From a virus, in the IMG/VR virus record IMGVR_UViG_3300049491_001102, positions 1 through 64,000 of that record: a stretch of 64,000 bases of DNA; one strand, given 5' to 3'. How positions within the stretch are numbered: the first letter of the stretch is position 1; every line of letters starts with the position of its first letter. Under the pieces are notes generated by a model. The model was not told where the DNA came from. It searched no databases and saw only the letters and a list, made by a program, of their open reading frames with translations. Positions 46,598-56,103 of this stretch are shown here, one piece after another. The position numbers and the translations under genes are program-made.

Positions 46598-46882
46598 TCA
46601 GCGCGCGGGCCGAAGTTTTTCCGCGAAATCCGCGCCCAACTCTTTGCGCATTCGCTCCAACGTCGGCAAAAAGAAACCTGGGTCAACGTTTAGGGCAGCG
46701 CTGAGTCGCGCCAACATCCGACACGATGCATTCATCGTGCCCCGCTCTAAATCGCTGATATGCGATTGTGGAACGCCGGTGGCCTCCGCCAATTCACGTT
46801 GGCTCAGGTCTGCCAGCGTGCGCGCAGCAGTGAGCTTGCGGCCGATTAGAACTGCGAGAGGATCGGGGTCGCGCGAAGGCAC
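46598..46882 (-). CDS. Cro/C1-type (XRE) repressor
   Basis: A 94-residue protein. Residues 10-65 are a canonical HTH (LTAARTLADLSQRELAEATG, VPQSHISDLERGTMNASCR, LARLSAALNVDPGFF). It lacks a C-terminal peptidase domain, so it is a small repressor. The GTG start has no ribosome site and lies 4 bases after a TATTATA -10, like lambda cI made from a leaderless transcript. Matching operators flank the gene (46567-46585 and 46890-46908), so it probably controls itself and the acb2-like gene. Confidence 0.85.
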   Translation of the reverse strand: MPSRDPDPLAVLIGRKLTAARTLADLSQRELAEATGVPQSHISDLERGTMNASCRMLARLSAALNVDPGFFLPTLERMRKELGADFAEKLRPAR

Positions 46883-46889
46883 ACCATAT

Positions 46890-46908
46890 AATAGGGCATC
46901 AACCTATT
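46890..46908. promoter_or_regulatory. operator O2 (repressor site)
   Basis: AATAGG and CCTATT with a 7-base spacer, the same spacing as O1, starting 8 bases upstream of the repressor start and overlapping its -10 region. Confidence 0.65.
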
Positions 46909-46911
46909 AGG

Positions 46912-47106
46912 TCAGCGTGCCGCGGGGAAAATTCGAAAGCTCGCGTCGGTGCCGATTGCTTGTTGGCGCAGTTCGGCGACCCGGCGCAAGGCTTCGTCCT
47001 CATCTTCGAATGTGCTGGCGTCGAGCGTTTCAAAAGCAGGGCGCCAGCTTGCTGTCCGCCCACCCCAGGTGCCATGCACCTGTAGCAGGTAGACGACGTC
47101 GTTCAC
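46912..47106 (-). CDS. hypothetical small protein
   Basis: A 64-residue unknown protein (MNDVVYLLQVHGTWGGRTAS), beta-rich then helical (DEDEALRRVAELRQQAIG). Last gene of the lysis-like unit; start overlaps the holin-like stop. Confidence 0.6.
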   Translation of the reverse strand: MNDVVYLLQVHGTWGGRTASWRPAFETLDASTFEDEDEALRRVAELRQQAIGTDASFRIFPAAR

Positions 47107-47336
47107 GCTTGGTCCTTGTGACCTTGACCCGGCGGGAGCATCACCGCCTTCGCGGCGTCGGAAAGCGAGATGCCTCCGATCGCGGTAGCGGCCAAGATCG
47201 TCACTTGCTCGGCAAGCTTTTCAGCTACGCCATCTTCAAGTCCAAGTCCTAGACGGACAGCAATTAAGCTGATGCCACTTCCGACGAGAACAACGAAGCG
47301 TTTGCTTTTGAGAAGGTCAACAATTGCTTGGATCAT
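47103..47336 (-). CDS. holin-like membrane protein
   Basis: A 77-residue protein with two membrane segments (RFVVLVGSGISLIAVRLGL and VTILAATAIGGISLSDAA), a charged N-terminal helix and a short polar tail. This size and topology are typical of phage holins that release the endolysin. The GH25 lysozyme is encoded elsewhere (39083). ATGA overlaps link it to the genes on both sides. Confidence 0.65.
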   Translation of the reverse strand: MIQAIVDLLKSKRFVVLVGSGISLIAVRLGLGLEDGVAEKLAEQVTILAATAIGGISLSDAAKAVMLPPGQGHKDQA

Positions 47337-47911
47337 TTTCTGGACTTTACGAGATCATCTAGGAAGATCTCAGCTTTGATGTGTTCAGCATTCTTTTCTG
47401 GATAAGGGCGACTCTTGTTCCTACTCCAGGTAACGATGCGATGCTGGTATTCATCGTCAAATTTACTGACAGCCGCTCTAGCCTGTTGAATCTGCTGCTG
47501 GTGCTTATCCAGTTCAACTAACATAGTTACGCTCTGTTGAAGCGCATTTATGTTTTTACCGTTGGTATTAAGCACGTCAATGATTGGTTGCAGCTTAGCG
47601 TCGAGCTTTTCTTCTGTAACGATAGCCTGACTCCACAGAACAAAAGCACCTCCCAATGAAAATGCTAACGCGATCAGCGATAGTATGTTCTTTGGATTAA
47701 GCATAGCTTTTAGCCATGATTCAGGTTTAGACGCTTTTTTGCGCTCTTGGTCGAATACTTCGCCGACCATCGTTGTTATCTTGGGCATCATGTTGTCCAC
47801 GATAAACCCAAGCTGCGCACGAACGCGTGCGTCATCGTTGTCTGTACTAGGTTCTTGTTGAGGTACAGGCATGGTGATCACCCGAAATCGCTTATTTTCT
47901 CCGCGAATCAT
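47333..47911 (-). CDS. membrane-anchored coiled-coil protein
   Basis: A 192-residue protein. A cytoplasmic N-terminal part of about 80 residues is followed by one membrane helix (ILSLIALAFSLGGAFVLW) and about 90 residues of coiled coil (VLNTNGKNINALQQSVTMLV, LDKHQQQIQQARAAVSKFD). Next to a holin-like gene it could be an inner-membrane spanin or lysis regulator. The start MIRGENKRFRV (GGGG upstream) is uncertain; starts at 47923 and 47872 are possible. Confidence 0.6.
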   Translation of the reverse strand: MIRGENKRFRVITMPVPQQEPSTDNDDARVRAQLGFIVDNMMPKITTMVGEVFDQERKKASKPESWLKAMLNPKNILSLIALAFSLGGAFVLWSQAIVTEEKLDAKLQPIIDVLNTNGKNINALQQSVTMLVELDKHQQQIQQARAAVSKFDDEYQHRIVTWSRNKSRPYPEKNAEHIKAEIFLDDLVKSRK

Positions 47912-47975
47912 TGGCATCCCCACACCTAATGATTAACACGGAACAGTCAATCAGTTTGAACAGTATTAGGCCGAA

Positions 47976-48713
47976 CTATGGTGAATTACGAACCAATCCG
48001 CTGGGCGGAATCTGGTCGGCTTTGAGACGCTTCAGGAGTTTATTCAACTTCCGCTGCACCTCATCTACTTCTACTTTGCTAATCGACAATTCTGCTTCTG
48101 CAAGAATTTTTCGATCGTCAGCGGAAAATAGATGGCTTCTCTTGTTAGCCAAAGCTTTCAACTGTTGAGTTTTAGCCACATTCTGCGAGAAGTCGTCTAG
48201 TTTCCGATTGCGAATTGTCGTCGCGTCTTCGGCATCTTTTCGGACTTTCTCTGCGGATCGGATAGCCCCAATCGCTTGTTTCTCCGCTCGCACAGCAGGT
48301 GACAATGCGCGAAGCAATGCTTCTCGTTCTGCTTTATCCCCAAGAAATGTTCTCTTGTTGGCGGCAGCTTGTTTTCTGGCTTTTGTACCAAGATCGTCAA
48401 TTTTGTTCTTCTTATAGAACTTCTTGAGTTTGTTCTTGATGTCTGCCTCGGGCGGTGTAACGAACTGGTCCTTTTTTGCAAGACATCCAACAAGGATACC
48501 CATGAGATTGGGTTCAATGGAGTCATCATCTGCAAAGTGCAGCGGAGCAAAACCTTGAATAGATGAGGAACAATGAGCGCATGACCCAACGACGACAGTG
48601 TTGCATTCGGCACCACTTAGTCGAATAACATCTAGCCGCACTGTGGTTTCTTCATGACAAGCTTGGCATGAGAAAGTCACTGTTCCAGCGTCTTCATTGA
48701 TTTCTGTGATCAT
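47976..48713 (-). CDS. hypothetical protein with zinc ribbon and coiled coil
   Basis: A 245-residue protein. CQACHEE and CAHC near residues 17-46 form a zinc ribbon. Residues 85-235 are a Lys/Glu/Ala-rich helical region (IKNKLKKFYKKNKIDDLGTK, KALANKRSHLFSADDRKIL). It starts behind AAGGA directly after the 48721 fibre-type gene, so it belongs to the tail operon and may be a virion or fibre-assembly protein. Confidence 0.65.
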   Translation of the reverse strand: MITEINEDAGTVTFSCQACHEETTVRLDVIRLSGAECNTVVVGSCAHCSSSIQGFAPLHFADDDSIEPNLMGILVGCLAKKDQFVTPPEADIKNKLKKFYKKNKIDDLGTKARKQAAANKRTFLGDKAEREALLRALSPAVRAEKQAIGAIRSAEKVRKDAEDATTIRNRKLDDFSQNVAKTQQLKALANKRSHLFSADDRKILAEAELSISKVEVDEVQRKLNKLLKRLKADQIPPSGLVRNSP

Positions 48714-48720
48714 ATAATCC

Positions 48721-50379
48721 TTACGGGGTCACAACAACGCGCCCAACGTAGTAACTTGTACCAACACCTGCCCGAGTTGCACCGATAACAGCCCCTTTAG
48801 TGTTTGCAGCGATCAATGCAACACTTGAAATGTTGCTAGTTGCGTCAGCCGTAAATGTGAACGTAGTCGGTGTACTGCCAAAGTTACCGGGGAAGATCAC
48901 GGGGATCGCATAATTTGAGCTACTACCGCTGTCGAGGTCACCACCAGCAACCGCACAGTCATAGCGACGCGATGGTTGTCCGCTTGGAGTGACATCGAAG
49001 TTGAACCCAACAGGATCGCTCGACGTAGACCCCGTTCCCAATCGAATGAGGTTTCCATTCGAATAAGGAGAACGAATGCTGAATATGAACCCACCAGTCA
49101 GACCGCTGCTGAAAGCATCATCATCGAAATATTCCGATGCGGCTGATTCTTGAGCGATCATGGCGAAAATAGAACCCTGGTTCGTATTTCCACCATCGAT
49201 ACTGTGCTTTAAGTTACCGAAGCGGAAATTCTCTTTTCCACCGGCTGTATCAGTCATATTCCACTTACTAGTAGTGGTATTCCAAAACTGATTGATCGTA
49301 AAGCACCAACCGTAATCATCATGCGTGTAGATGCGAATACCCTGATTGCTCGTCGTTGGGCGACGAAACAATGGTCGATACGCAGCGCCTGAAGTTGTCG
49401 TTTGATAGATTGGTGCAACACTCTCGTCGATCTGCTCTTTCGTGACAAACTTCTGCACGATTTCATCGAAAGCTTGTTGAACCGTCCCACCATCGAAAAA
49501 GCTATTGAGTGGCAACAACGGGGAAATACCCGTGATGGTCACTTCTTGCGTTTCAATAATATCCGCTCCGGACTCGCGAACATCCGTTGTCAGCCCACCG
49601 ATAGCTTCAGACATGTTGGCTCCCGCCAACAAATTCGTCCACGCCATTGAATCTGGAACGATGTCGTTGTCGATCGCGGTGCCCGGATGCACACCCGTTG
49701 TACCGGCGATGTGGGCGTTTAGCTGGTCCAACGTGAATTGCATGGCCGTGGGTAAACGACCCGTGCGGACCATCGCCGGTGAAGATGCCGCGAGGTTGAA
49801 GATGTACTGGAAGCGTGAATTCGGTTTGCTTATGACATCCGCCGATTCGATCATCGCGTTTAGGATCTGAGTGGTCCCAAAGCTAAGTTTGACGTCGCCG
49901 ATGAGCAACGCATCGCTGCGCAAAGCTGGGCGTGTGGCCAAGCCTGCAGTGGCCTCAGCTCCTTGGGTGACGATGAACTGGTACCCCTCGTCGTTCACGT
50001 ACAGCACCGGGAGGCCGTTGCCATCAAAACGCTGATCGGTTTGCACTCGCGTGAACTGCACAAAGATCGAGACCCACTTTTCGTTCCCGCTCGACACCAC
50101 GGTCGTCGGCAAGCCGTTGCTGTCCGTGCTCATGTTGAGCGTGACAGAACTCGACATCGCGACGCGGCGTCCTAGTTGGTCGTAACCAATGCCGGGCCCA
50201 CCGATGTCGACGGTCAGGTTGGGGACCGGTGCATGCTGAACGACCGAGTACCCGGTGGTGACCCCGAAGTAGGCTTGGTCCGTCATGATGCGCTGCATGG
50301 CCTCTTCAGCATTCGACTGAAGCTGATCCATGTCGCTCTCACCAACCAACTGCTCAAAATAAAAGTCTAGCCGCTTCAT
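48721..50379 (-). CDS. tail or baseplate structural protein
   Basis: A 552-residue protein following the tail protein I gene, coupled by ATGA. The start (MKRLDFYFEQLVGESDMDQL) is a helical attachment region, followed by beta-rich segments (GPGIGYDQLGRRVAM, KWVSIFVQFTRVQTD) as in baseplate-to-fibre connectors, and a Gly/Ser/Thr-rich C-terminal domain. Probably a tail-fibre or baseplate periphery protein. Confidence 0.7.
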   Translation of the reverse strand: MKRLDFYFEQLVGESDMDQLQSNAEEAMQRIMTDQAYFGVTTGYSVVQHAPVPNLTVDIGGPGIGYDQLGRRVAMSSSVTLNMSTDSNGLPTTVVSSGNEKWVSIFVQFTRVQTDQRFDGNGLPVLYVNDEGYQFIVTQGAEATAGLATRPALRSDALLIGDVKLSFGTTQILNAMIESADVISKPNSRFQYIFNLAASSPAMVRTGRLPTAMQFTLDQLNAHIAGTTGVHPGTAIDNDIVPDSMAWTNLLAGANMSEAIGGLTTDVRESGADIIETQEVTITGISPLLPLNSFFDGGTVQQAFDEIVQKFVTKEQIDESVAPIYQTTTSGAAYRPLFRRPTTSNQGIRIYTHDDYGWCFTINQFWNTTTSKWNMTDTAGGKENFRFGNLKHSIDGGNTNQGSIFAMIAQESAASEYFDDDAFSSGLTGGFIFSIRSPYSNGNLIRLGTGSTSSDPVGFNFDVTPSGQPSRRYDCAVAGGDLDSGSSSNYAIPVIFPGNFGSTPTTFTFTADATSNISSVALIAANTKGAVIGATRAGVGTSYYVGRVVVTP

Positions 50380-52541
50380 GTGGTCAAAATCGTTTCTGTG
50401 CCCAACAGATGGACACCAATGCGCCAGTACGTCTTCGTTCCCGGACCATCATCTCCAGGCGTGCCATTAGGCTCGCGAATACCAACGATATGTTCGTGAG
50501 CACACTTCATGTAGTCCGCGATCTTGAACATAATGTCTCGTTGTTCATCCGTTAAAATCGTCGTTGAGACGATGAAGAATGAATACCACAACGGAGACCC
50601 AATACCAGGACCAATGATTGTGTTGACATTTAGGTTATGAATTCCTATTTGCCAGAAATCACGGTAGTTAAAGATGTCCAATGTGACCTCTACACCAGTG
50701 AAAAAGCGAATAGCGTTTATAACGCCTTCAGCCGTTCCCTTCTGTTTGTAGATAGGGACTAAAATTCTCCCCAATTTTCTCTTCTGAGTCAAAGAGAGGT
50801 CTACGAACAGAAATGGATTCCCGAGGTCAGTTAATATCGCATCAACGAACTGCTCAGGTGCGATGTCAAGGTCTATAATGTCTGTCCAATGGTCTATTTC
50901 ACATAGTAGAAGGTCAACGACATCTTGTAGACATAAAATGAACTTCCGAAGTGGTTGGTCCACCGACGAATCATCATCACGTCGATTCATCTGCGGGATT
51001 TTTTCCCACAAGTTCAATGACCGCCCAGCAGGCGCTATACATCGATATGCTGAGAAATCTGCGAAGTTGGCCGATGCGTTGATAACATTTTCTTGCAGAT
51101 CGTAAGCGTTGTGAACGGTAACGCGATACGTTGCTGCCATTGTCATCTCAATGTCGAGCGCAACGTCTACAGTGTAGCTATTGATGACCGTAACTCCAAT
51201 TGCTTGGAGTGGGACTGCTGGCACTGTTTGGGCTGAGAATGAATAGTATGAAGGGTCATTGATTGACTCAATGACCATAGCTTCACTAAAGAAAACACGG
51301 ACAGTTTTTAGGTCTCTAGCTTGTGCGGACAGAACTGTTGGGTTCTGAACATCCGCCATGTAAAAAACCCAAGTTGTCTCACACTGGGTTATACCCGCTG
51401 TTCCAGAGTTAACGATGACTTCGATTGGCTGTTCTGAAACAAATGGGGCAATAACGTCTAACGGCACAGTGAACAGCAAATCATGAGCATCAGTATCTGG
51501 AACTGTAATGCTGCCGCCCACAAACGGTGCCACCCATGAACCCATGTTATAGGCTATTTGTCCATTAACAATCACTGTTGTGATTGTCAGGTCAATTGGA
51601 ATACCGGATGTGTTTACGATCTCAAATTGAAAGTCCGGACGAGAATGCGGGACTGCAATCTCATTCGGCGGCGGCAACCTATTTCCAATGAAAACTGCAC
51701 TTGGGATTGTATCGAGCTCAATAAAATCGAGATAAATCCCCGGGAGTTCAACAGGTCCTGGTCGTGCAACCGTAACCGCTTGCGCATCAAGTTGAAGCCC
51801 AAGACGAAGCTTCACAGGATCGGGGAGTGTGGTGATGTTGAGCACCACATCATCCAAAGTCGTCGTGTACTTGGTCCCACCATAAAGCAAGTTCTGGTCG
51901 GGAACGGACGGACCCATCGTGTCATCGTCAGCGAAGAATCTCCAGTAGAAGAAGTTTGTTGGTAGCGATGGGGGATACCCACTCTTTAACCGTGGCCAAC
52001 GCGCCTCTCCATGCACACGAACAACTTTGGCGTTGTTCCGCGGTGCTTCCTGATACGTGATTATTCTGTCACCGTAATGCAGGAACGGCCATATTTCGTT
52101 TTTCCTGTCATTACCAAGAACGAACGAATAGTGACCTTGCGTTCCGCTAACTTTGGTCCCCGGAAAATTGAACTTGTATTGAGCCAAACCGCCGACGATT
52201 TGGATGGAAGCCAAAAGTCCGGTTTTAACTGTTGTCAGCCTAACAGCGTTGTTATCCTCGACAGCGATAAGTTCTGGAACTTCAGCTCCGATTACAGCCG
52301 CCACTTCGATCGGGGAAGCAGATGTGATGTCAACGAAATCTATGCTGTCGAACGTCACCGATACAGCATCTGCGCCATTAACACGCAACAGCAGCGTATC
52401 ACCGTCAACAAGTGCATAGTTTCCATCAGACCCAGTAACGACCGTAGCGGGCTGCGGTAGGTCATCCTCAGAGATCACGTGATTTTGCGGGTGAACGCGC
52501 CCTTGGTCGAGACCAAAGCGATAGTCGTACGGTGTTCGCAT
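50376..52541 (-). CDS. tail protein I-like baseplate protein with extra domains
   Basis: A 721-residue protein. Residues about 560-680 (VDAILTDLGNPFLFVDLSLT, LVPIYKQKGTAEGVINAIRF, FTGVEVTLDIFNY) match the phage tail protein I (P2 gpI) domain, which links the baseplate wedge to the fibres. The N-terminal part has a module at 45-125 (LLLRVNGADAVSVTF; FVDITSASPIEVAAV) that is repeated in the 53276-55360 product, then Ig-like strands. Far longer than P2 gpI (about 180 residues). Confidence 0.8.
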   Translation of the reverse strand: MRTPYDYRFGLDQGRVHPQNHVISEDDLPQPATVVTGSDGNYALVDGDTLLLRVNGADAVSVTFDSIDFVDITSASPIEVAAVIGAEVPELIAVEDNNAVRLTTVKTGLLASIQIVGGLAQYKFNFPGTKVSGTQGHYSFVLGNDRKNEIWPFLHYGDRIITYQEAPRNNAKVVRVHGEARWPRLKSGYPPSLPTNFFYWRFFADDDTMGPSVPDQNLLYGGTKYTTTLDDVVLNITTLPDPVKLRLGLQLDAQAVTVARPGPVELPGIYLDFIELDTIPSAVFIGNRLPPPNEIAVPHSRPDFQFEIVNTSGIPIDLTITTVIVNGQIAYNMGSWVAPFVGGSITVPDTDAHDLLFTVPLDVIAPFVSEQPIEVIVNSGTAGITQCETTWVFYMADVQNPTVLSAQARDLKTVRVFFSEAMVIESINDPSYYSFSAQTVPAVPLQAIGVTVINSYTVDVALDIEMTMAATYRVTVHNAYDLQENVINASANFADFSAYRCIAPAGRSLNLWEKIPQMNRRDDDSSVDQPLRKFILCLQDVVDLLLCEIDHWTDIIDLDIAPEQFVDAILTDLGNPFLFVDLSLTQKRKLGRILVPIYKQKGTAEGVINAIRFFTGVEVTLDIFNYRDFWQIGIHNLNVNTIIGPGIGSPLWYSFFIVSTTILTDEQRDIMFKIADYMKCAHEHIVGIREPNGTPGDDGPGTKTYWRIGVHLLGTETILTT

Positions 52542-52542
52542 A

Positions 52543-53274
52543 CTAAGAGGGTGGAACGAATGGTGTTGCCGTCTTTGCGATAGTAATGTGGTCTACTGCG
52601 CCCACAACACCTGGAACAGCGGAATAGAATCCATATCCAGCTCTACCTCCTCCGGTAAGTCCGGGAGTTCCAGAGTTTACACCGAGGGAATCGTCGTTAT
52701 ACGACGCCATTCCGGGGATTGCAGTCCAAACTGGCGCAGTCACTGGATTGACAGCTAGATTGTTCTGATAGCAGTTCAGAATGACGTCACCTGAGGGATT
52801 TACGATGCAATCCAACCGCAGATGAACCCACTCATTGAGCCCAATTTGGGCAGTTGATCGGCGCAGAACACCTGAACTACCCGGAGTGTCATCAGGCAAA
52901 CCGCCAATGATCGTCCCTTTGCGTAGCATGATGTACCCTGGGTCCCCCGCGGATAAACCGATCATGTAGGCAGTGGCGGTAAGAGCATCGTTCGACTGGC
53001 ACTGAATAGCCAAGAACGTGCTCATATTTGCCTCATCACCGATGTAGCGCATGACTGCACCCGTGATTTGTCCACCTTCGCCAGAATCAATTGGGTCAAA
53101 CCCTGCGATTGCACAATAGTTGGCTGTTACTCCAACAACTCCGGAGTTCAAAGCTCTCCAGCCAAAAATATGGCTTGCGCCACCATTTGGCAGTGGCAAA
53201 CCAGCAGTCACTCCACGAGCGACTGAAGCAAGGTCTAAGGAGTTTACGAACTCAAACCAGTCGTCTGCTGCCAT
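52543..53274 (-). CDS. tail-associated lectin-like protein
   Basis: A 243-residue beta-rich protein with the pattern of a concanavalin/LamG-type sandwich (SGEGGQITGAVMRYIGDE; TAQIGLNEWVHLRLDCIVNP; GRAGYGFYSAVPG). It lies within the tail operon, with 1-base gaps to its neighbours, and could bind host surface sugars. Confidence 0.6.
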   Translation of the reverse strand: MAADDWFEFVNSLDLASVARGVTAGLPLPNGGASHIFGWRALNSGVVGVTANYCAIAGFDPIDSGEGGQITGAVMRYIGDEANMSTFLAIQCQSNDALTATAYMIGLSAGDPGYIMLRKGTIIGGLPDDTPGSSGVLRRSTAQIGLNEWVHLRLDCIVNPSGDVILNCYQNNLAVNPVTAPVWTAIPGMASYNDDSLGVNSGTPGLTGGGRAGYGFYSAVPGVVGAVDHITIAKTATPFVPPS

Positions 53275-53275
53275 A

Positions 53276-55360
53276 TTACACCAAAGATGGGTTCCAGTAT
53301 TTGCCAGGCCACTTGTACGATGGCATGACGAAATGATCTTCTACTATACTTATCTCAGACGGGTTCGTCCCGTCAATTTCTACTGTCATTGGTGTTCCCG
53401 GCACTTCTTGCAGTAACACCACGTGGAAAGCAAACTGATACGCTGATGTTTGAACAGTGTTTCCATTGTTTATGTTGGAAACAAGTTCTTGTGCAATAAT
53501 AAACTCTGTGTCGCCCATTTGAGCAACATAAGAGAATCTAATGCCATCTATTGTTACAGAATAAATGTTTCCTACCGTACAAGCGTTGATCAGAATATCG
53601 GTGTGTTCAGGATTAGCAGGACTAAATGTCTCCACTATTCCCGGCTGTGAAAAATCACAGTAATGAAGTTCACGTTCTGGTCCAAGGTCGTCAATGTCGT
53701 AGATATCTCGTTCATTGCCCATAGACGGGATACTCGTCTTGAACCCCCATTCCGTGTTGAACGTCTCTTCTTCAAGTGTATCGCTATTAAACATGGCGAT
53801 AACTTCGTTGAAGGGATCGCCGAGCCACGTAAGAGTCAAACGGACATCCCAGTCCACGACATCGTAATAGTTCGAAGGGTACGGACCTATATTGTACCTG
53901 TAACCATTACCAAATGTCTCCACAACACCTGTAGTGTCAGGATACGTTGTCGTATTAAAAACAACAGCTATAGTTGCCGTTATATCTGTATAAAACGGGA
54001 ACCAGTCCATTGTTTCCCATAGAAACGGCCCATCACCACTCAATCCCCAGAATGCACCTGTGACCGTACTCCCCGAAATATCGCTGGCATCAGTGAACGC
54101 ATCAGGATCGGTACTCGCAGGCCAACCTTTGGCGAACATCTCGTAGGCGGAAGGGAACAGCGAAGGTCCGCTTTCTGCGAATTCAGCCAACTCCCAGCCT
54201 TGCGACAACACCTCCATTGACCACAAACGGGCATACCCGGGGTCGGACTGGCCGCGTGAAATAACGTTGGTGGGAAACCCAAACACCACATTGGCCGCGC
54301 CGCCGATCACTTCGATTGTCGCGATGTCCCCCTGAAGCTGAGGGAACGTCGTCAATACCAGGTAAAAACCGTCCATCACTGCGGTTAGCCCCGTGTTTGC
54401 GGCTTCCAACGCGGCCGATATCTCCGATGCCTGAACATCGTCCATGTCGGCAATCAGGTCGGTACCATCGACGGGAAGAGCAAATGCAAACAAGGCGGCT
54501 GCTGACCCGCCGGAGATCACAACCGTGGACGTGGTGCCATACGATGCGCTGACAATGGACACCGAATCCCCGGGGCCCACAACCGAGAGTGATTGCGTGG
54601 TCGCTGTGTTCACTGCGATCACGACCTCTGCGGCACTGACTGCGGTGATGTCTTGCACGTTGCCCACGCCCGCGGTGGTGGACGCAGTGGTAAATGCACT
54701 GGCTCCTGTTCCACCCAAAATTTGAATGCTCGCCGAATCCCCGAGCAAGTCGGTGACCAACTCAATGCTGCTAGGACCCGTCGGCGCAACCGAGACACCG
54801 AGCAGCGCGAGGCTCAGAACTGCGGCGACTTCAGACTGCGTAGCTGCGGAAATATCCGCAAAGTCCTCTTCGCGGAAAACAACCGTCTTGGACGGGCTTG
54901 TGTTAACTTTAACGATCAACGTTGCACCGTGGTACAGCGCGTACGTTGGGCCAGATGATGAATCTAGAACGAGCTCGTACGCTGTTCCTTGAACCCATTG
55001 GACAGATGTCGTCGGTAAGCCATCAAATGACACATCTAGAGTGTCACTGCCACCAGACATGTCAAATGGACCTGATACACCAGAATTGACGTACCCATGA
55101 GTTCCTGGGTAGAACGCAACGTTGTGCTCAACACCGTTAACAACGATCCTGAGGTTGTACCCGATGCCTAAAGCGTACGGCGACGTATTATTCGCATGTA
55201 ACGTCGGGTACGTGCCTTTTGGTTCTTCAAACGATAAATTGCCGAAACCTGTTGATCCCCCACCACCACCGACGATTGCAGTTCCGGATCCAGAACCTGG
55301 ACCCAACGACCCGAATGCGCCAGAACCGTGGCCATGTGTGATGACAAGAGTGGCAACCAT
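53276..55360 (-). CDS. multi-module tail fibre-like protein
   Basis: A 694-residue structural protein. A Gly-rich start leads to three related modules at about 142-225, 235-300 and 300-370, each built as a [DE]I/V-x-A-x-[ST]xxEVxxA helix followed by a strand of the SIxILGG type. The first is close to the module in tail protein I (GATLIVKVN...FADISAATQSEVAAV against DTLLLRVNG...FVDITSASPIEVAAV). The C-terminal half is beta-rich with many aromatic residues. Probably a fibre or baseplate decoration. Confidence 0.65.
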   Translation of the reverse strand: MVATLVITHGHGSGAFGSLGPGSGSGTAIVGGGGGSTGFGNLSFEEPKGTYPTLHANNTSPYALGIGYNLRIVVNGVEHNVAFYPGTHGYVNSGVSGPFDMSGGSDTLDVSFDGLPTTSVQWVQGTAYELVLDSSSGPTYALYHGATLIVKVNTSPSKTVVFREEDFADISAATQSEVAAVLSLALLGVSVAPTGPSSIELVTDLLGDSASIQILGGTGASAFTTASTTAGVGNVQDITAVSAAEVVIAVNTATTQSLSVVGPGDSVSIVSASYGTTSTVVISGGSAAALFAFALPVDGTDLIADMDDVQASEISAALEAANTGLTAVMDGFYLVLTTFPQLQGDIATIEVIGGAANVVFGFPTNVISRGQSDPGYARLWSMEVLSQGWELAEFAESGPSLFPSAYEMFAKGWPASTDPDAFTDASDISGSTVTGAFWGLSGDGPFLWETMDWFPFYTDITATIAVVFNTTTYPDTTGVVETFGNGYRYNIGPYPSNYYDVVDWDVRLTLTWLGDPFNEVIAMFNSDTLEEETFNTEWGFKTSIPSMGNERDIYDIDDLGPERELHYCDFSQPGIVETFSPANPEHTDILINACTVGNIYSVTIDGIRFSYVAQMGDTEFIIAQELVSNINNGNTVQTSAYQFAFHVVLLQEVPGTPMTVEIDGTNPSEISIVEDHFVMPSYKWPGKYWNPSLV

Positions 55361-56103
55361 TATCCAATCCTAAAGTAACCGCGAGTGTAGTTGATAGCCG
55401 CAGCAGAGGACACAATTTCGTCAACGTTGAATGGTTCAGTATTCAATAAATACGGCCCATCAGCCCCATACGTCATCGATACCTCCGTAATCGTCAATGC
55501 CCCCCGTATATCAAACGATGGTGAATTGTACGTGTTAAGCCACCATGACGATGTTGCCGGGAAAAATCCTGGAGAACGATATTGGGCTGTTAATATTTGA
55601 ATGTCACTCAGTGACATCGTAATGTTTGACTTGAATGGATGGGCTATGCGTCCATTAAAGTAGTTAGAACCACCTGCAACGCTTTGTCCAATCCTGGCAA
55701 CACCAGCAGGTGCAATAGCTCCTAAACTTGGCGGTGAAACTGTCTCAACAATTGCTGTTCCTGGACCCTGACCAACCCCAACGTACAAGTTTGTTCCGTT
55801 GTAGGAGACAACAATTGTATTCCATGTGTTTGCTACAAGCGTTGCAGAAACCGTCGTAGAATCAACTAGGTTGCCCCCGACCCAGTCGATAACTACTCGA
55901 ACTTTAAGTGAACTTTTGCAGATGATGTTTAGAGCGGAAACATTCGTCCCCAAAGCACCGTGACTGTAGATATACGCATTGGACTGTTGAGATGCATCTG
56001 GATAAACAAAAAACTGCATCAACCACCCAGTACCAGGGAGGTCTAAAGCAGCATTGTCCGCAATGGATAGGTATGTTCCTGACCCAGTGAAAAGAGCGGA
56101 CAT
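55360..56103 (-). CDS. LamG/concanavalin A-like lectin protein
   Basis: A 247-residue protein with a LamG-like fold over residues 5-185 (TGWLMQFFVYPDASQQ; VANTWNTIVVSYNGTNLYVG; NYFNGRIAHPF), a pattern common in phage receptor-binding or carbohydrate-binding proteins. ATG overlaps the stop of the upstream gene. Confidence 0.75.
   Translation of the reverse strand: MSALFTGSGTYLSIADNAALDLPGTGWLMQFFVYPDASQQSNAYIYSHGALGTNVSALNIICKSSLKVRVVIDWVGGNLVDSTTVSATLVANTWNTIVVSYNGTNLYVGVGQGPGTAIVETVSPPSLGAIAPAGVARIGQSVAGGSNYFNGRIAHPFKSNITMSLSDIQILTAQYRSPGFFPATSSWWLNTYNSPSFDIRGALTITEVSMTYGADGPYLLNTEPFNVDEIVSSAAAINYTRGYFRIG

Noticed and set aside
53786-53794. GCTATTAAA word inside the fibre gene
   Set aside because: No AAC at the fixed upstream distance and no gene start nearby, so not counted as a class-2 promoter.
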